Shown here piece by piece: positions 17,938-27,046 of a stretch of 64,000 bases of DNA. Each line of letters begins with the position of its first letter. The stretch's first letter is position 1. Source of the DNA: CAVVXN01 sp963772585. GTDB lineage: Bacteria > Planctomycetota > PLA2 > JAEUHO01. The stretch spans positions 62,001-126,000 of the forward strand of contig CAVYXV010000010.1 in assembly GCA_963772585.1 (NCBI GenBank). The letters are read 5' to 3'. A model generated the notes under the pieces. It did not search any database, was not told where the DNA came from, and saw nothing but the letters and a program-made list of their open reading frames with translations. Both the position numbers and the translations under genes were made by a program.

Positions 17938-18108
17938 CGTCTCCCCCTGGCCCTTTCGCGGGGCTGCGGGAGAATGGCGCCCATGGAGACCTACGAAGGC
18001 GTGAGATTCGAAACGCGGTTCGTCCGGCGCGAGGCGCCCGTCTCGGCGCGCGCGTCGGAGCTCCTCGCGTGGTGCCGACGGTTCGTGGAGGAGGGGCTCG
18101 CCTCCGGC
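17938..18108 (+). repeat. direct repeat partner of 14330-14500
   Basis: This stretch, covering the upstream flank and first codons of the intact aldolase gene, is repeated in direct orientation at 14330-14500 with roughly 80% identity and no gaps over the last 157 bases. The two copies bracket the VIT/VWA-MerR operon and the small membrane gene. Identity ends within the aldolase coding sequence. Confidence 0.85.
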
Positions 18109-18567
18109 GGGGAGGACGCGTCCGGCAACTTGAGCGTGCGCCTCGACCAGGGCTTCCTGATCACGCCGACGCACGTCCCGCTCTCGACGCTGAAGACCGA
18201 GCAACTCGTGCACGTCATCGAGGCGGACCTCGACGCCAACTTCCTCCTCGTCGAGGGCGCACTCGAACCCAGTTCGGAGAGCTTCCTCCACGCCGCGCTC
18301 TACGACGCACACCCCGACGTGGACGCCGTCTTCCACGGGCACTCGAGCGCGCTCGTGCGCCACGGAGCCCGCGCGGGCATCGCCACGACGCCGCGGGAGG
18401 CGCCGTACGGCACCGCGGAACTCGCGGAACTCGCCGTGGAGGCCTCGCGGAAGGCGCCCGTGTTCGTCCTGGCCGGCCACGGCTTCGTCGCGCTGGGGCG
18501 GTCGGCGGACGAGGCGGGGAGAAGGGCTCTCGGCGCGCGCGATCGCGTGCGGGAAGCCGCGGAGTAG
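17974..18567 (+). CDS. class II aldolase/adducin family protein
   Basis: A 197-residue protein of the class II aldolase/adducin fold, similar in length to L-fuculose-phosphate aldolases. Recognisable blocks are GNLSVRL near residue 48, the substrate-phosphate loop region with ITPTHVPLSTL, and HGHSSALV (about residue 115), which provides two zinc-binding histidines. A further metal ligand is expected in LAGHGFVALG. Whether it is an aldolase, an epimerase or a decarboxylase cannot be said. Start ATG 17974 is used; ATG 17983 is equally possible. It is followed after 71 bases by the MBL-rhodanese gene. Confidence 0.85.
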   Translation: MAPMETYEGVRFETRFVRREAPVSARASELLAWCRRFVEEGLASGGEDASGNLSVRLDQGFLITPTHVPLSTLKTEQLVHVIEADLDANFLLVEGALEPSSESFLHAALYDAHPDVDAVFHGHSSALVRHGARAGIATTPREAPYGTAELAELAVEASRKAPVFVLAGHGFVALGRSADEAGRRALGARDRVREAAE

Positions 18568-18638
18568 GCGCCCGCGTCCTTCGGCCGGTCCCTGCGCGAC
18601 CCACGCGGCTTCGTACGGTAGGTCTCCGGAGGACCCGC

Positions 18639-19748
18639 ATGCCCCAGGACCCCATCTCGCTCTCCGGCGGCCTCGACGTGGTGGCGCTGCCGCACCCCCA
18701 GGGCTGCCGCACCTACCTCGTGGGGGACTCCGACTCGGGCGAGGCGCTGGTCGTGGACGCGCACCTCGACGGCGTGAACGCGCTGAAGCGCGCCGCGGCC
18801 GGGCGGGGCTGGCGGCTCCGCTGGATCGTGGACACCCACACGCACGCCGATCACCCCTCGGGCGCCGCGGCGCTCGCGACGAACGGCGAGGTCCGCGTGG
18901 CCCACGCGCGGGCGGGGCACGCCGGCGTCACGCACCGGCCCGACGACGGCGAGCCGCTCGCCCTCGGCGACCGCGCCGTCGTCGTCCGCCACGCGCCGGG
19001 CCATACGCCGGACCACCTCGTCCTCGTGGCCGACGGCGCCGTGATGAGCGGCGACTCGCTCCTGATCGGCGGCGTGGCGCGCGCCGACTTCCTCGGCGGC
19101 GACGCGGGACTCCTCTACGACTCCATCCAGGGCGTCCTGTTCCCGCTCCCCGACGAGACGATCCTCTTCCCCGGCCACGACTACGCCGGGCGGACGCGGA
19201 GCACGATGGGGGAGGAGAAGCGCTCCAACCCGTGGCTCTCGCTGGCCGACCGCGACGCCTTCGTCGAAGCGCTCACGGCCCATCCCCCGCCGGAGCCCGC
19301 GAACATGGCCGCGCTGGTCCGCCTGAACCGCGAGGGGACGCCCATCCCCCCGGTGGCCTCCGCCGAGGAGGCGGTCGCGATCGTGAAGGAAGGCGGGGCC
19401 GGCACGATCATCGACGTCCGTACGCCCGAGGAGGTCGAGGCCGCGCACATCCCGGGGTCGCGCCACATCCTCCTCGACACGATCCCCCAGCGGATCGATG
19501 CGATCCTCGCCACGCCCGCCCCCCGGCTCCTCCTCTGCCACGTCGGCCAGCGCGCCGAGATGGCCCGTCGTTGGCTCGGGAAGCAGGGGGTTGGGGGACT
19601 CCGCACCGTCGCTGGCGGCATCGACGCCTACGCCCGCGCGGGCGGCCCCCTCGTAGGCGGCCGGATCGCCGCCCCGAGCGGAGGCGGAGGCTGCGCCGCG
19701 AGCGCCCCGCCCGGATGCTCTGCCGCCGCGCTCCCGCCGGCGGAGTGA
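18639..19748 (+). CDS. persulfide dioxygenase-rhodanese fusion
   Basis: A 369-residue two-domain enzyme. Residues 1-225 are a metallo-beta-lactamase fold with H67-T-H69-A-D71-H72, HAPGHTPDH and FPGHDY, which is the ETHE1-type mononuclear iron persulfide dioxygenase pattern. Residues 235-340 are a rhodanese domain with catalytic C300 in LLLCHVGQRA. Such fusions oxidise glutathione persulfide to sulfite and shuttle sulfur to or from thiosulfate during sulfide detoxification. The Gly/Ala/Cys-rich tail (GGGGCAASAPPGCSAA) is unusual. ATG 18639 follows GGAGG by six bases. It precedes the DUF2075 gene by only 13 bases, but no functional link is evident. Confidence 0.9.
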   Translation: MPQDPISLSGGLDVVALPHPQGCRTYLVGDSDSGEALVVDAHLDGVNALKRAAAGRGWRLRWIVDTHTHADHPSGAAALATNGEVRVAHARAGHAGVTHRPDDGEPLALGDRAVVVRHAPGHTPDHLVLVADGAVMSGDSLLIGGVARADFLGGDAGLLYDSIQGVLFPLPDETILFPGHDYAGRTRSTMGEEKRSNPWLSLADRDAFVEALTAHPPPEPANMAALVRLNREGTPIPPVASAEEAVAIVKEGGAGTIIDVRTPEEVEAAHIPGSRHILLDTIPQRIDAILATPAPRLLLCHVGQRAEMARRWLGKQGVGGLRTVAGGIDAYARAGGPLVGGRIAAPSGGGGCAASAPPGCSAAALPPAE

Positions 19749-19761
19749 GGGGGGGGCGACC

Positions 19762-21690
19762 ATGGAGGCGGGCATCGGAAGCAGCGCCCCTGAAGAACGG
19801 TGGGGCTGGAACAGCGATCTGCCGACCTTCTACGGCGTCAGTCCCCGCGTCGTCCGGTTGTCCCTGGAGAGTTTCCTGCGCGATGCGGGACCGCCGCAAC
19901 GCAGGGCCTGGACCGACTCGATCCCCTGGCTCCAGGAGGAGTGCAGGGACCTGGTGCGATGCGAGGAGGGGGCGCGGCGGTACACCGCCATCCTCGAATA
20001 CACCCTGCCTCGCGAGTCCCGGCGCCCGGACGTCATCCTCCTCGAAGGCGGCACGGTCGTGGTGCTCGAGTTGAAGGGCGCGACCGAACCGTCGCAGGCG
20101 GCCCTGGACCAGATCGGAGCGTATGCGCGGGATCTGAGGTGCTATCACGCGGCCTGTGCGGAACGGCCCGTGGTTCCCATCCTCGTGCCCATGCGGGCGG
20201 ACGCCCTGCAGCGCGAGGTGGACGGGGTGCTCGTGGCGGGGCCCCATGGGATCCATGAGGTCCTCCTGGACCTGGCGCGGCGCTTCCATGCCCCGCCACT
20301 GGCGCCGGAGGAGTTCCTGCGGTCCGACGCGTACGCGCCCCTTCCCTCGCTCGTGCAGGCCGCACGAGACCTCTTCGCGCACGAACCGCTCCCCACGCTC
20401 CGGCGGGCCAAGGCCGCCACGGATCCGGCCGTCGAGACGATCACGCGCATCGCGCACGATGCGGCGCGCACGGGTACGCGTCGCCTCGTTCTCCTCACGG
20501 GCATCCCCGGTTCTGGCAAGACGCTGGTCGGCTTGCGTCTCGTGCATGCCGGGTTCCTCGACGACCTCGCCATCGACAGGGGCGGCGGGAAGCCCGCCGC
20601 GCCCGCCGTCTTCCTGTCGGGCAACGATCCTCTGGTCCTGGTCTTGCAGGACGCATTGAAAGACGCCGGCGGCGGAGGCAAGGTGTTCGTGCGACCGGTC
20701 CGTGAGTACGTGAAGGAGTACTCGCGCGCCGCCTCCGCCGTTCCCCCCGAGCATCTCCTCGTCTTCGACGAGGCGCAGCGCGCTTGGGACAAGGATCACG
20801 TCGCGCGCAAGTCCAAGATCCCCGCAAGCCAGGCGCGCTCGGAGCCCGAGCACTTCATCTCGTTCGCGGAGCGCATCCCCGGGTGGTGCGTCGTGGTGGG
20901 GCTCGTGGGGACGGGGCAGGAGATCCACGCCGGGGAGCAGTCGGGCGTGGCCCAGTGGGGCAGTGCCATCGCGAAGTCCCCCGAGTCCGGCACCTGGACC
21001 GTCCACGCCGCGTCCGACCTCGATGCCGCGTTGGGCAAGACCGGCGTGGCCACGACATGGGAGCCGAGTCTGACCCTGGATACCGAGCTCCGCTTTCACG
21101 ACGCGCGGAATCTCCACGACTTCGTGGAGAGCCTGCTCTCCGAAGCAACGAGCACCGCCACGAGAGAGCTCGGCGATCGCCTCTGGAGGGAGGGCTACCG
21201 ACTCTTCGTGACGCGCGATCTGGAGGCGGCCAAGCGGTACGCAAGGCAGCGCTTTGTTGACGACGACAAGGCGCGCTACGGTCTCCTTGCTTCCTCCAAG
21301 GCGAAGGACCTTCCGCGTTTCGGCGTGGACAACACCTACCGGCGCGGAAGCTGGTGGGTCGGCCCCTGGTACAACGCGCCGCCGGAGGAGCAGACGTCTT
21401 GTTGCCGGCTGGAGATGGTCGCCACGGAGTTCCAGGCGCAGGGTCTGGAACTCGATCTCGTCCTCCTCGGATGGGGATCGGATCTCCTCGTGGAAGACGG
21501 TCGTTGGCACAGCGAACGATCCGGGAAGACGCGCTACGTCGAGGACATCCTGACGCTGCGCAAGAACGTGTACCGCGTGCTCCTGACCCGAGGCCGCAGG
21601 GGGACCGTGATCTTCGTGCCCCCCGATGCGCTCTACGACGAAACCCACGCACGACTCGTAGCGGCCGGCGCCCGGACCCGACTCGCATAG
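19762..21690 (+). CDS. DUF2075 helicase with N-terminal PD-(D/E)XK-like nuclease domain
   Basis: A 642-residue protein. Residues 85-110 (RPDVILLEGGTVVVLELKG) contain the D90...E103-x-K105 pattern of a PD-(D/E)XK nuclease. The DUF2075 P-loop ATPase follows: Walker A at 246-254 (TGIPGSGKT), Walker B at 334-339 (VFDEAQ), and a helicase motif VI-like element near the C terminus (VLLTRGRRG). DUF2075 proteins are SF1-type, Schlafen-like ATPases, often near defence or phage-related genes. No partner gene is fused or overlapping. It is followed by an HNH endonuclease gene after 206 bases. ATG 19762 follows a GGGGGG-rich site. Confidence 0.85.
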   Translation: MEAGIGSSAPEERWGWNSDLPTFYGVSPRVVRLSLESFLRDAGPPQRRAWTDSIPWLQEECRDLVRCEEGARRYTAILEYTLPRESRRPDVILLEGGTVVVLELKGATEPSQAALDQIGAYARDLRCYHAACAERPVVPILVPMRADALQREVDGVLVAGPHGIHEVLLDLARRFHAPPLAPEEFLRSDAYAPLPSLVQAARDLFAHEPLPTLRRAKAATDPAVETITRIAHDAARTGTRRLVLLTGIPGSGKTLVGLRLVHAGFLDDLAIDRGGGKPAAPAVFLSGNDPLVLVLQDALKDAGGGGKVFVRPVREYVKEYSRAASAVPPEHLLVFDEAQRAWDKDHVARKSKIPASQARSEPEHFISFAERIPGWCVVVGLVGTGQEIHAGEQSGVAQWGSAIAKSPESGTWTVHAASDLDAALGKTGVATTWEPSLTLDTELRFHDARNLHDFVESLLSEATSTATRELGDRLWREGYRLFVTRDLEAAKRYARQRFVDDDKARYGLLASSKAKDLPRFGVDNTYRRGSWWVGPWYNAPPEEQTSCCRLEMVATEFQAQGLELDLVLLGWGSDLLVEDGRWHSERSGKTRYVEDILTLRKNVYRVLLTRGRRGTVIFVPPDALYDETHARLVAAGARTRLA

Positions 21691-21817
21691 CAAGCGGGGC
21701 CGAGGGCGCCGTCGCCGTGCCCGTCGGCCGCGCGAGGTTCGGAGGGCGAGCGGGGTGGAGCGGCGGCCGTGCCCGGGGGCGATCCCGCTCCGGGAGGACG
21801 GGGGAGCAGGAGCCGAT

Positions 21818-21833
21818 CGGACAAGCCTGTCCG
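21818..21833. promoter_or_regulatory. short inverted repeat in the HNH gene promoter region
   Basis: Arms CGGACA (21818-21823) and TGTCCG (21828-21833) are separated by four bases. The following 30 bases are AT-rich (CCCATATATCAGG around 21843-21855), as expected for a promoter feeding the GTG at 21897. It could be an operator or a small hairpin. The rest of the 206-base gap shows nothing further. Confidence 0.35.
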
Positions 21834-21896
21834 GTATGAGAAGCCCATATATCAGGCCTATCCAGGCTGTCCCCCCTCCCCCGTAGTCTTCTCTTC

Positions 21897-23477
21897 GTGA
21901 CCTGGATCCGGACCGATCGCCGCGGCATCCACTACGAGCCCCAGCCCGAGGCCGAGCGCTGCGTGGAGGTGCTCTCCCCCCTCGTCCAGGAGATGGCGCT
22001 GGGGCTCGCCAAGGCCCTGGCCAAGGTGGACGCGACGGCCGCCTTCTTCCGCAAGAGCTGCGGCTCGATCGGCCAGTACGCCGCCGCCCACGGCCTGCCC
22101 GCCTCCTGGGGGTTCCAACTCCGCTTCGTCGGCGTGGCGCTTGGCTGCTTCGCCTGGCTGGAGGGGCGGATCCGCGACGGGAGCTTCTCCTTCGAGCAGG
22201 CCGTGGAGCTGGGGCGGCTCGGCATGGTCGAGGGGGCGCTCCACGAGGGCGACGACTGGGAGGCCTATCGCTTCAAGAGCCTGCTCGAGCTCCGCCGCGA
22301 CGTCCGCACGCGCCTGGAGGAGACGATCCGGAAGAAGACGGGGCTCCAGCGCTTCACCGTGGACCTGACCCCGGAGGGCTTCGAGGAGTTCCTGCGCGCG
22401 CACACCTTGGCGTCGCGCAAGGCCAAGCGCGTGCTCACGCGGGGCGAGGTGATCGAGCGGGTCGTGCACGAGTACGTCGAACGCTGGGACATGGATCGGA
22501 CGGAGCCCGGGAAGCGCCGGATGGGATGCACGTGCTGTCCGAAGTGTCGGACGGTGCCCATGGAGACGAAGCGGGCGTGCCGGAGCTTCTACGGGGACCA
22601 GTGCTGGGTCCCGGGGTGTACGAACCACATCTTCCTGGAGTCGATGCACGTGACGCCCAACTGCGAAGGGGGCAGCCAGGAGATCGAGAACACGGGATTG
22701 GGTTGCTCCCGTCACCACACGATGTTCGACGCGGGGGAGCTGTGGATCATCGGGGTGACGGCGCGGGGGCTTCCGATCTTCGAGTCCAAGGAGGGACGGA
22801 TCTACCACCCGGACTTCCCGAACCGGCCGCTGAAGAAGAGCGAGCTGCAAGGGGAGGAAGGCCTGGCCATCGGCCCGGACACGTGCCTGTGCGGACGCCA
22901 TCCCGAGTGTGCGCCGAAGGCGGCGGGCGGGAAGGCGGCCGAAGAGACGTCGGAGCGCGCGCCGCCCGACGCCGGGGAGGAGACCGCCGCGAAGGCCGAA
23001 GCGGAGGCCAGGGCGCGCCGCTCCGACGCGCTCCGCCGGCTGCCCGCGCTTCGCCACAACGTGCTGCACCGGCCGGGGGCGACGAAGAAGCCGGAGCCCG
23101 CAGCGGGAGTGCCCGGCCCCTCCGCTGGGCCCGACCCTGCCGGGGCCTGCGAGGGCCGAACCGGCGACGACACGACGAACGACCGCGCTTCGCGTCCCGC
23201 AACCCCCATGGGGGACCGGGCGCGCCGTGGGCCGCCCGCGCGCCGGACGCCGCCTCCGGATCACGTGGGAGAGGGGGGCGCGCTCTACCGCGCTTCCCCT
23301 GGTGCCCCGGGCCGGCTCGTGCGCCCGGCGGACACGCGGGGGTGGCTCACCGGCGAGTTCGAAGGCGGCAGGTTCGGGATGGAGAGCGGCGCGGCGGCAG
23401 GCCTGCGTCCAACCCGGCGCGGCTCGCCCGCAGGGCGCGGGCCGCCTGCCGCCCGGCCGCGGGCTTCGCCCGGCTGA
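21897..23477 (+). CDS. HNH endonuclease family protein
   Basis: A 526-residue protein. Residues 20-200 are helical and resemble the N-terminal region of DUF222-type HNH proteins. The HNH zinc domain spans residues about 228-285: C236-x4-C241, H251, C270 and H273-H274 (GLGCSRHHTMFDAGE). An additional Cys cluster (GCTCCPKC, 210-217) precedes it. From residue 330 on the protein is Pro/Ala/Arg-rich low-complexity sequence, probably disordered. Such proteins are widespread, multicopy and possibly mobile, and they cut DNA. The start is GTG; the gap upstream holds an inverted repeat. Confidence 0.75.
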   Translation: MTWIRTDRRGIHYEPQPEAERCVEVLSPLVQEMALGLAKALAKVDATAAFFRKSCGSIGQYAAAHGLPASWGFQLRFVGVALGCFAWLEGRIRDGSFSFEQAVELGRLGMVEGALHEGDDWEAYRFKSLLELRRDVRTRLEETIRKKTGLQRFTVDLTPEGFEEFLRAHTLASRKAKRVLTRGEVIERVVHEYVERWDMDRTEPGKRRMGCTCCPKCRTVPMETKRACRSFYGDQCWVPGCTNHIFLESMHVTPNCEGGSQEIENTGLGCSRHHTMFDAGELWIIGVTARGLPIFESKEGRIYHPDFPNRPLKKSELQGEEGLAIGPDTCLCGRHPECAPKAAGGKAAEETSERAPPDAGEETAAKAEAEARARRSDALRRLPALRHNVLHRPGATKKPEPAAGVPGPSAGPDPAGACEGRTGDDTTNDRASRPATPMGDRARRGPPARRTPPPDHVGEGGALYRASPGAPGRLVRPADTRGWLTGEFEGGRFGMESGAAAGLRPTRRGSPAGRGPPAARPRASPG

Positions 23478-23565
23478 CGCGGGGCGGCGCTCCCGCGGCG
23501 AGTGCTTCTTCGGAGGCCACGGTGTCGCGCGTCGTCCAGAACCGGCACGTCGCGGGGGGACGCGT

Positions 23566-25863
23566 ATGCTCCCGCGCGTGCTGTTTCCCGCATCCCTCCT
23601 GATCCTCGTCGTCGTGCTCGGGATCGCTGCCGGCGCCGTGGCCCGGCGGCGGGCGGAGCTCCGGTCGTTCGCGGCCGTGGCGGGGGAGGTGGCCGCAGCG
23701 CGCACGCGCGGCAGTCACAAGGCGCGGCTGCAGCATCCGGTGATCGACCGCACCCAGTGCATCGGGTGCGGGGCGTGCGTGGCGGCGTGTCCGGAGGAGG
23801 GGGTCCTGGCCGTGGTGTACGGGCAGGCCGCCGTGGTGCACGGGGCGCAGTGCGTCGGTCACGCGCGATGCGAGGCGGTGTGTCCCACCGGGGCGATCCG
23901 GGTGACGATCGCCGACCTGGGCGATCGCCGTGACCTGCCGGCCCTCACGGAGACGCTGGAGGCGAAGGGCCGCCGTGGCGTGTACCTGGCGGGCGAGATC
24001 ACCGGCTACGCGCTCGTGCGCACCGCGATCGCCCATGGGGTCTCGGTGGCCGACGAGGTCGCCGCGCGCGTGGCTTCGCGCTCCCGCGGGGACGCCGGCA
24101 CGGGCCGCACGGACGGCGTGCTCGATCTGCTCGTCGTGGGGGCGGGACCGGCGGGCATCGCGTGCGGGCTGCGAGCCAAGGAGCGCGGGCTCTCCTTCCG
24201 CATGATCGAGCAGGAGCAGCTCGGAGGCACCGTCGCCAAGTATCCGCGCCGCAAGCTCGTGATGACGCAGCCGGTGACGCTGCCTCTCCACGGACCGCTG
24301 CCGCGGACGACCTACGGCAAGGAGGAGCTGCTGGCCCTCTGGGAGGAGGTCGTGGCGCGGCACGATCTGCCGCTCGAGACGGGTGTCGCGTTCGAGGGGA
24401 TGACGCCCGACGGCGACGGCGCCTACACGGTGCGGACAAGCTCGGGTACGGTGCGTGCGGCCAACGTCGTGCTGGCGATCGGTCGGCGCGGGCGGCCGCG
24501 CAAGCTCGGCGTTCCCGGCGAGGAACTCCCGAAGGTCGCCTACCACCTGATCGACGCGCAGGCGTACGGCGGGCGGAGGGTGCTCGTCGTGGGCGGGGGC
24601 GACAGCGCCGTCGAGGCGGCGCTGGGGCTGGCCGCGCAGGAGGGCACGGAGGTCGTCCTGTCGTACCGGCGCCCGGCGTTCTTCCGGCTCCGGTCCCGCA
24701 ACGAGTCCAACCTGGCCGAGGCCGTGCGGCAGGGACGGGTTCGAACGCTCCTCTCCAGCGAGGTGCGGGAGATCGGCACCGACTTCGTGAAACTGTCGGT
24801 AGGCACGGAGGACGGCGGTGCAGAGGAACGGCGCCTCGCGAACGACGACGTGTTCGTGCTGGCCGGAGGCGTGCCGCCCTTCGCCATGCTGGAAAGCGCG
24901 GGCATCTCGTTCGATCCCGCGGATCGGGATCCCGTCGCGGCGCCGACGGAACGGGGGACCGGGCTCTTCGCCGGCCTCGCCGCGGCGTTCGGCTTCGGGC
25001 TGCTGGCGCTCGGGTTCGTGGGGATGCACGCGCGCTACTACCTGGCTCGCGCGGCGGACCGCCCTTTCCTTCCCCTGCACGACGCGCTCCGTCCCGGCGG
25101 CGGGATCGGGCTCGCGTTCGCCCTCCTCGCGGCGACGGGCCTGTTGTTCAACGTCACCTACCTGGTCCGTCGCACGCGCCTGGGGCGGCTCCTGCCCGGG
25201 AGCCTCAGGCGATGGATGACCCTCCATCTGGCGACGGGGCTCTTCGCCCTGATGGCGGTGGGGCTCCACGCGGGACTCGCTCCGCGGGACGCGGTCGGGG
25301 GGCACGCGTGGCTCGTGATGGGGGTGGTCGTGGCTGCCGGCGCGTTCGGACGGTATCTCTACGCACTCGTGCCGCGGGCGACGACGGGTCGGGAGATGGA
25401 GATCGAGGAGGTGCGGGTCCGCCTCGCCGCACTATCCGGGACCTGGGACGGCACGGGCTCCCGGTTCGCGGATCGGGCCCGGGTCGAGGTGGAGGCGCTC
25501 GTGTCCCAGCAACCGTGGCGGCGATCCTTCCCCCGGCGGCTGCTCTCCCTGCTCACGGGGCAGCGGCGTCTCGCGAGGAGCCTCGTGCGGCTCCGGGCCG
25601 CCGCCCGTCGCGAGGGGCTCGCCCCCGACCAGACGGAGCGGCTCGTCGCGCTGGCGCGGGGCGCCCATCGGGCCGCGGTGGGGGCGTCCCACTACGAGGA
25701 CGTGCGCGCCGTGCTCTCCACGTGGCGCTACCTGCACCGCTGGCTGGCCTTGCTCCTGCTGCTTCTGGTCGCCCTCCACGTGACGACCGCGCTGCGGTAC
25801 GCCGACCTGTCGTTCGACCGCGTTCCCGTCGTGCGGTGGTTCGTGGGAGGAGCCGGGTCGTGA
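23566..25863 (+). CDS. ferredoxin / FAD-NAD(P) reductase / cytochrome b membrane fusion
   Basis: A 765-residue membrane redox protein. After a TM anchor (8-25) come two [4Fe-4S] motifs: C65-x2-C68-x2-C71-x3-C75, and a second in which position two is histidine (C96-x2-H99-x2-C102-x3-C106). Residues about 185-480 are a thioredoxin-reductase-like flavoprotein with FAD motif GAGPAG (192-197) and NAD(P) motif GGGDSA. The C-terminal 280 residues have about five helices; two carry HX13H pairs (LHLATGLFALMAVGLH and LHRWLALLLLLLVALH), the spacing of bis-His haem b. Electrons would pass from NAD(P)H or ferredoxin through haem b across the membrane. The gene overlaps the 12-haem cytochrome gene by four bases, which implies one complex. 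Confidence 0.85.
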   Translation: MLPRVLFPASLLILVVVLGIAAGAVARRRAELRSFAAVAGEVAAARTRGSHKARLQHPVIDRTQCIGCGACVAACPEEGVLAVVYGQAAVVHGAQCVGHARCEAVCPTGAIRVTIADLGDRRDLPALTETLEAKGRRGVYLAGEITGYALVRTAIAHGVSVADEVAARVASRSRGDAGTGRTDGVLDLLVVGAGPAGIACGLRAKERGLSFRMIEQEQLGGTVAKYPRRKLVMTQPVTLPLHGPLPRTTYGKEELLALWEEVVARHDLPLETGVAFEGMTPDGDGAYTVRTSSGTVRAANVVLAIGRRGRPRKLGVPGEELPKVAYHLIDAQAYGGRRVLVVGGGDSAVEAALGLAAQEGTEVVLSYRRPAFFRLRSRNESNLAEAVRQGRVRTLLSSEVREIGTDFVKLSVGTEDGGAEERRLANDDVFVLAGGVPPFAMLESAGISFDPADRDPVAAPTERGTGLFAGLAAAFGFGLLALGFVGMHARYYLARAADRPFLPLHDALRPGGGIGLAFALLAATGLLFNVTYLVRRTRLGRLLPGSLRRWMTLHLATGLFALMAVGLHAGLAPRDAVGGHAWLVMGVVVAAGAFGRYLYALVPRATTGREMEIEEVRVRLAALSGTWDGTGSRFADRARVEVEALVSQQPWRRSFPRRLLSLLTGQRRLARSLVRLRAAARREGLAPDQTERLVALARGAHRAAVGASHYEDVRAVLSTWRYLHRWLALLLLLLVALHVTTALRYADLSFDRVPVVRWFVGGAGS

Positions 25864-26954
25864 AGCGCTCACCGTTGCTGCTCACGGGGTCCACGCTCCT
25901 GGCCCTGGTCGCCGTCTACCTGTGGGAGGAGCGGAGGACCTCGCCCGGCCCACTCTCGCCGACGCACGAGGAGGTGGCGGCCCTCGTTCGGGACAACGGG
26001 TGCATGGGCTGTCACGGAGGCGAGGAGGCCGTGTCGGCGCTCGCCTGTCAGCGTTGTCACGGAGCCATCGCGCAGCAGCGCGCGCGGGGCGTCGGGTTCC
26101 ACGGGCAGTTGGCGGCGAAGACCGCGTCCCGGTGCGAGACCTGCCACGTGGAGCACTTCGGGGACCAGGCGCCGCTGGTCGGCGAGATGGCCTTCCGCCG
26201 TGCCGGGTACGACGGGCGGGACGCCTACCGGCACCAGGGCCTCGACTTCGCCCTCTCGGGAGCCCACCTCGGGCTCGCCTGCGCCGAGTGCCACGAGAAC
26301 GCCGAACGCTCCTTCCTGCACGCGGGCGAGACCCGATTCCTCGGACTCGACGAGACCTGCACGCGTTGCCACGTGGACGCGCACGAGGGGCGGAACGGTC
26401 GCGATTGCGCGTCGTGCCACGGCCAGGAGCGTCCGTTCCCCGAGGCGCCCGGCTTCGTGCATCCCGCGTCCTTCCCCCTGCGCGACGGTCACGCCAACCT
26501 CGCCTGCGACCGCTGCCACGGCGAGCGTGCCACCAACGACGTCGATGCCCGCTGCGCCGCGTGTCACCTCGACGACCGGCCCCGCGGAACGGTGCCGGAC
26601 CACCTTGTCGTCGGCTTTCCCGAGGACTGCGCCGGCTGTCACCGCCCCACGCGGTGGAAGGACGCGACGTTCGACCATCGCTTCCCGATCGACCGCGGTT
26701 TGCACCGCGCCCTCTCCTGCGCGGCTTGCCACCCCTCGCCGGCCGGAACTCCCACGTTCACGTGCACCGACTGTCACGCCCATCGCGCGGGCGACATGGC
26801 AAAGGAGCATCGCGACGTCGCCGACTACGCCTACGCATCGCCGGCGTGTCTCCGCTGCCATCCGACGGGCACCGAGCGGGAGGCCGAACGCGGACGAGGC
26901 CGTGGCCGCAGCGGGCGCGACGACCGCCCCGGGGGCGATGACGACGACGACTGA
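25860..26954 (+). CDS. 12-haem c-type cytochrome
   Basis: A 364-residue protein with an N-terminal signal anchor (PLLLTGSTLLALVAVYLW) and twelve CXXCH haem c motifs (CMGCH, CQRCH, CETCH, CAECH, CTRCH, CASCH, CDRCH, CAACH, CAGCH, CAACH, CTDCH, CLRCH). His-containing linkers suggest bis-His ligation. The C terminus is Arg/Gly-rich then ends in five Asp. Such multihaem proteins carry electrons through the periplasm or to outside acceptors. The start GTG overlaps the TGA of the upstream flavocytochrome-b-like gene (GTGA), so the two are translationally coupled and probably form a quinone/NAD(P)H to periplasm electron conduit. Confidence 0.92.
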   Translation: MKRSPLLLTGSTLLALVAVYLWEERRTSPGPLSPTHEEVAALVRDNGCMGCHGGEEAVSALACQRCHGAIAQQRARGVGFHGQLAAKTASRCETCHVEHFGDQAPLVGEMAFRRAGYDGRDAYRHQGLDFALSGAHLGLACAECHENAERSFLHAGETRFLGLDETCTRCHVDAHEGRNGRDCASCHGQERPFPEAPGFVHPASFPLRDGHANLACDRCHGERATNDVDARCAACHLDDRPRGTVPDHLVVGFPEDCAGCHRPTRWKDATFDHRFPIDRGLHRALSCAACHPSPAGTPTFTCTDCHAHRAGDMAKEHRDVADYAYASPACLRCHPTGTEREAERGRGRGRSGRDDRPGGDDDDD

Positions 26955-27046
26955 CCGGCTCCTCGCCGCCGCGCCGCGGGCCGGGGCACGGCCGCGCCGG
27001 CGGTCGCCTCGACCGTCAGGTTCACCTCGATCGGACCGGCGTCGCG

